The notes under the pieces: model-generated
Seen by the model: only the letters and a program-made list of their open reading frames with translations
What the model was told of the DNA's origin: nothing
Database searches by the model: none
Shown here: positions 4,950 through 8,010 of the stretch, piece by piece
Numbering within the stretch: the stretch's first letter is position 1
Layout of the letters: every line of letters begins with the position of its first letter
DNA from: Planctomycetota bacterium
GTDB lineage: Bacteria; Patescibacteriota; Patescibacteriia; Patescibacteriales; UBA12465
Length of the DNA stretch: 8,010 bases
Direction of reading: 5' to 3'
Assembly (NCBI GenBank): GCA_025453315.1
Contig: JALOQQ010000040.1
Coordinates: 1 to 8,010 of the forward strand
Program-made: the position numbers and the translations under genes

Positions 4950-5914
4950 CTGGATAATAACAAACTAATTCCATTTTTTAGCTCCCCTTGACCACTTTTT
5001 TTAGTATAGTCCAAGTTAATCAACTGAGAAATAATTTGTTTTAATTCCTCATTGGAAAAATTACGGCTTTGGGCTAAAACTTTATTAGCAACAAAATTGG
5101 GTAATTTTAAATTAGTCGCCAATTGACTAGCTAAACCATTACTTTCTTTAGCTTGTAAAATTAATTTAAACTGACGAATAAGCATGGATAAAAGATATTC
5201 TTCGTTTATATCTGCTTGATATTGTTCTTCTAAAATTTTAAAGGCCTCGGCTTTTTGACGAGCACCAAAGGCATCAACTAATAAAAAAACATTTTCTTCA
5301 AATTTATCTACTACCATTTCCCTAACTTGCTCCTCGGTAATTTCTTCTTGTTCAACTCGACTAGTCAATTTAGCCACTTCGTTATTCAAGCGCCACAAAT
5401 CATTACCAACCATATTTATCAACAATTGACTGGCTTTAGCGCTAATTTTTTTATTCTGTTTAACCATTTCTTCTTTTAACCAAGAAAAAACTTGATTACT
5501 ATTCAATAATTCAAATTCTTGAACAATTTTTTGTTTGCTTAAAAAAGTAAAAAGATTTTTAGCTTTAATCTTGCTGGGTTGGTTATTTTTTCCAACCTCA
5601 TTATCAATAAAAATAATAATATGGGAAGAATTTAGTTCGGTTAAACTTTTATTTTTTTCAAAATAATTTAAAAGATCAGTAAAAATAGTTTCGCTTTTAT
5701 TAGAAAAAATATTTTCAATAATTAACATTTTTTTACGAGCAAATAAAGTTCCGGAGGCTAATTTTTCACCGATAGTTTTAGCGCTAATATTTTGGCCATC
5801 CAAAAGCAAAAGATTATTTTCATCTTTATCAACCTCACGAACAAACTTTTTTTTAAATTCTCTTAACTTTTGTCGACTGCGGTAACTGTCATTACCATAA
5901 AGAAAAATAATCAT
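4943..5914 (-). CDS. holA: DNA polymerase III delta subunit
   Basis: Clamp-loader subunit that opens the beta sliding clamp and loads it on primed DNA at the replication fork. The 323-residue product has the normal length of the family. The N-terminal domain opens with MIIFLYGNDSYR (1-12; the degenerate nucleotide-binding fold of delta, no functional P-loop) and includes the strand KKMLIIENIF (61-70), with a Walker-B-like strand IIIFIDNE (99-106). The middle has the family motif VGNDLWRLNNEVAKL (169-183). The collar region holds VFLLVDAFGARQKAEAFKIL (209-228) and a C-terminal LDYTKKSGQG (301-310) typical of HolA. ATG 5912-5914 overlaps the murI TGA in an ATGA arrangement, so translation is probably coupled to murI. 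No Shine-Dalgarno is seen. A 12-bp duplication repeats its stop codon. Confidence 0.93.
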   Translation of the reverse strand: MIIFLYGNDSYRSRQKLREFKKKFVREVDKDENNLLLLDGQNISAKTIGEKLASGTLFARKKMLIIENIFSNKSETIFTDLLNYFEKNKSLTELNSSHIIIFIDNEVGKNNQPSKIKAKNLFTFLSKQKIVQEFELLNSNQVFSWLKEEMVKQNKKISAKASQLLINMVGNDLWRLNNEVAKLTSRVEQEEITEEQVREMVVDKFEENVFLLVDAFGARQKAEAFKILEEQYQADINEEYLLSMLIRQFKLILQAKESNGLASQLATNLKLPNFVANKVLAQSRNFSNEELKQIISQLINLDYTKKSGQGELKNGISLLLSSW

Positions 5915-6738
5915 AGTTCTATTTTTTCTATTTTTTCTATTTTCTGACCTAAAAATTTTTCACCCAATTCTTTAAAATGTTCTGTACTATCGGTAGTATA
6001 AAAGAAATAATTAGGTTTAGCTGTTTTTTCTATGGCTAATTCTGGATGACGACTAAGATAAGCCATTAAACTTCGAGCTACACTTACCCCCGGATCAAAA
6101 ATTAAACATTTTTTGCCCATTAAACGACGAATATATTTTAATAAAAAAGGATAGTGGGTGCAACCCAAAATTAAAGTTTGTACTCCACGAACCTTTAAAG
6201 GGCGGAGATACTTCTTAAGAATCATTTTAGTTTCCGGTTTTTTAGACCAATCCTCCTCAATTAACGGAACTAATAAGGGAGCAGCTTGTTGTATTATTTC
6301 TAAAGTCGGGTCTAATTTTATTAATTCTTTGCAATAGACTTCAGAATTAATAGTAGCCTTGGTCCCTATTATACCTACTTTATTAATTCTATCTTTTTTA
6401 GAACGAAGATTGTTTTCTGAAACTATTTCTTCCACTAAGGGCCTAATTACTCCTAATACTTTTTGTCCGGGATATTTAAGAGGCAAATAATCTTGTTGGA
6501 TTCGACGCAAAGCTTTAGCTGAAGCACTATTGCAAGCAATAATAATTAACTTACACCCTCGGGCAAAAAGAAAATCAACTGCTTGTTTGGTGTAATTATA
6601 AATAGTTTCTTGGGATTTATTGCCGTAAGGAACGCGAGCATTATCGCCTAAATAGACATAATCATATTGAGGTAAAAAATCTAAAAAACTTTTCAAAACG
6701 GTTAGGCCGCCAACCCCAGAATCAAAAACTCCAATCAT
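5911..6738 (-). CDS. murI: Glutamate racemase
   Basis: Cofactor-independent cytoplasmic racemase that converts L-glutamate to the D-glutamate used in peptidoglycan stem peptides. The 275 residues have the usual family length. Visible motifs are FDSGVGGLTV (5-14), the VPYGNKS loop (36-42), and the two catalytic cysteines in IACNSASA (Cys69) and LGCTHYPFLL (Cys193, with His195). The C-terminus ends in a simple KIEKIEKIEL produced by a 9-bp tandem repeat at 5919-5943, probably tolerated because it lies beyond the catalytic fold. ATG 6736-6738 gives the canonical MIGVFDSGVGG start. No Shine-Dalgarno is seen and I find no convincing promoter in the 69 bp after murD. It lies directly downstream of murD, which consumes its product, and overlaps holA by 4 bp. 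Confidence 0.96.
   Translation of the reverse strand: MIGVFDSGVGGLTVLKSFLDFLPQYDYVYLGDNARVPYGNKSQETIYNYTKQAVDFLFARGCKLIIIACNSASAKALRRIQQDYLPLKYPGQKVLGVIRPLVEEIVSENNLRSKKDRINKVGIIGTKATINSEVYCKELIKLDPTLEIIQQAAPLLVPLIEEDWSKKPETKMILKKYLRPLKVRGVQTLILGCTHYPFLLKYIRRLMGKKCLIFDPGVSVARSLMAYLSRHPELAIEKTAKPNYFFYTTDSTEHFKELGEKFLGQKIEKIEKIEL
5919..5943. repeat. 9-bp tandem repeat at the 3' end of murI
   Basis: CTATTTTTT occurs at 5919-5927 and 5928-5936, with a partial third copy CTATTTT at 5937-5943. On the coding strand it encodes Lys-Ile-Glu repeats at the MurI C-terminus. Gain or loss of a unit would keep the frame. Confidence 0.85.
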
Positions 6739-6807
6739 ATATTTAAAATAAATGTTTTAATCTTCTAGGCTACTAAAATATTAGCTAAAAAGAAATCGTT
6801 AATTAAG

Positions 6808-8010
6808 TTAATCTGATAATTTTTTAACTTCTTGCTGGAACAAATTACCACGTTCTTTATAATTTTTAAACATGCCAAAACTAGCACAAGCTGTAGAAAG
6901 TAAAACCACGTCCCCGGCGCTAGCTTGGCGACTAGCAACTTTAACTGCTTCTTTCATACTAAAAACTAATCTTCTCTGAATGGGTAAATAACTAATTTTA
7001 TCTAATTCTTTAATAATGCGATCCGTGCCAACTCCAGCTAATAAAACGGTGAGTTTTACTCTCTTTTTAATTTCTTTAGCCAGAAGTTTAAAGTCCGCTC
7101 CCTTATCGGCACCACCGAGCAATAAAACAATGTTTTGTTTAAAAGATTTTAAATCTAAAATTGTGCTTTCTGGTGTAGTTGAAAAGCTATTATCATAATA
7201 ACTAATTTTTTTCACTTCCCGCACCAATTCTAAACGATGTTCTAAATTTTTAAAATTTTTAACTGCTAGCTTAATATTATTTTCTGAAATGCCAATAACT
7301 TTGGCAACTGTTACGGCCGCGCCAATATTCTCTCGGTAATATTCACCAACCAAACCACTATCTAAATTGGAGTTCTTAAAATAAATTATTTTACTCTGAG
7401 CTTTTAATCTTATAATTTTTGATTTTAATTTAGGGTTAATCACCGCCACATCTCCTTTTTTCTGCCAATTAATTAAATTATATTTAGCCAACCAATAACT
7501 TTTATAGTTCTTATGATAATTAGGGTTATGTGGATCGGCTGGTGCCAAATGTTCCTTGTATAAATTAGTTATAACCGCTATTTTAGGACTAAATTTTAAG
7601 TCTTCCAATTGAAAACTAGAGAGCTCTAATATAACCCAATCATTTTTTTTAATTTTCTCTAAAAATGCTAAAGGAGCAATACCAATGTTACCTCCTAAAA
7701 AAAACCTTTTTTTAGACTGTCTTAAAATAGCTGCTATTAAACTAGCTGTTGTTCCTTTTCCCTTAGTACCACTAACACTAATAATATTTTTTGTTTCGCA
7801 GAGGGAAAAAAAAATGTTCATTGGTGAGCTGATAATAATTTTCTTATTTTTTTTAACAGCCTCTTTAATACCGGGACAATCTAAGGGCCAACCGGGTGAA
7901 CGGAATAAATAATCAAAGACGTATAATTCTTTATTAAAATAATCCTCACTGCGCCAACCTATTTTATTTAAATCAGCTCTTTGCCCCCCTGTTTGTAAAA
8001 ATAAAATTAT
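6808..8010 (-). CDS. murD: UDP-N-acetylmuramoyl-L-alanine--D-glutamate ligase, 5' end beyond the window
   Basis: Cytoplasmic ATP-dependent ligase that adds D-Glu to UDP-MurNAc-L-Ala. The frame stays open to the window edge, giving 400 visible residues. The ATG at 7819-7821 is internal, because the codons above it continue MurD with RSPGWPLDCPGI (visible residues 36-47). Only the first ~50 residues, the start of the UDP-binding domain, appear to be missing. Numbering from the edge: P-loop GTKGKGTT (81-88), GGNIG (106-110), ELSSFQL (129-135), the metal/active-site region ITNLYKEHL (147-155), the AK pair with the likely carbamylated lysine (Lys176), EHRLE (257-261), DNSFSTTPEST (273-283), GGADKGADF (299-307) and ACASFGMF (374-381). 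The 'GTKGKGTT' and 'DNSFSTTPE' variants mark a MurD subclade distinct from E. coli MurD. murI lies 69 bp downstream. Confidence 0.94.
   Translation of the reverse strand: MILFLQTGGQRADLNKIGWRSEDYFNKELYVFDYLFRSPGWPLDCPGIKEAVKKNKKIIISSPMNIFFSLCETKNIISVSGTKGKGTTASLIAAILRQSKKRFFLGGNIGIAPLAFLEKIKKNDWVILELSSFQLEDLKFSPKIAVITNLYKEHLAPADPHNPNYHKNYKSYWLAKYNLINWQKKGDVAVINPKLKSKIIRLKAQSKIIYFKNSNLDSGLVGEYYRENIGAAVTVAKVIGISENNIKLAVKNFKNLEHRLELVREVKKISYYDNSFSTTPESTILDLKSFKQNIVLLLGGADKGADFKLLAKEIKKRVKLTVLLAGVGTDRIIKELDKISYLPIQRRLVFSMKEAVKVASRQASAGDVVLLSTACASFGMFKNYKERGNLFQQEVKKLSD

Noticed and set aside
6739..6807. Possible promoter or terminator between murD and murI
   Set aside because: Only weak matches (TTAATT, 17 bp, TAATAT) and no hairpin; cotranscription is the simpler reading.
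7016..7198. Short plus-strand open frame opposite murD
   Set aside because: Antisense shadow of conserved MurD motifs, including GGADKG and the DNSFSTTPE region.
7685..7912. Plus-strand open frame near the window end
   Set aside because: Antisense of the MurD P-loop region; the hydrophobic peptide reflects Lys/Asn-rich codons read backwards.

Overview
The window is strongly AT-rich and densely coding. It looks like a chromosomal housekeeping segment from a small-genome bacterium, most likely Patescibacteria (Candidate Phyla Radiation). This placement is an inference. It rests on base composition, an S15 with a long charged tail, a phosphohistidine-domain protein with no visible ATP-grasp module, a signal-peptide/TSP3/C-terminal-membrane surface protein, and the lack of Shine-Dalgarno sequences before nearly all starts. 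UGA is a stop (murI ends in TGA, and Trp is TGG), so the standard bacterial code fits, not the Gracilibacteria/SR1 code.

Layout. (1) Positions 1-860, minus strand: rpsT (S20) then rpsO (S15), with a good sigma70-type promoter and a leader hairpin ahead of rpsT. (2) Positions 866-2840, plus strand: a divergent promoter whose -35 box lies 6 bp from that of rpsT drives a 630-residue exported, C-terminally anchored surface protein with Ig-like folds, a novel-looking cysteine-pair repeat and a calcium-binding TSP3-like motif. It ends at a 13-bp hairpin terminator. (3) Positions 2883-4373, plus strand: a PEP-utilising/phosphohistidine mobile-domain protein without the usual nucleotide-binding half. 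(4) Positions 4421-4922: a bidirectional terminator, then a minus-strand operon of four tRNA genes, in transcription order Ile(GAU), initiator Met(CAU), Phe(GAA), Pro(UGG), with a candidate promoter. (5) Positions 4943-8010, minus strand: murD (5' end cut off by the window edge), murI and holA.

How they work together. MurI makes D-glutamate and MurD adds it to UDP-MurNAc-L-Ala, so supplier and consumer of one metabolite are adjacent. murI overlaps holA (DNA polymerase III delta) by 4 bp, which implies translational coupling. The rest is translation machinery plus one envelope protein.

I see no mobile element, CRISPR array, defence island or biosynthetic cluster. The most unusual signals are small and specific. 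The initiator tRNA has C at the normally invariant position 33 and an A1/A72 mismatch. tRNA-Phe has C in place of the invariant U55. The surface protein carries an 8-cysteine repeat. The phosphohistidine protein appears to lack its phosphorylating domain.
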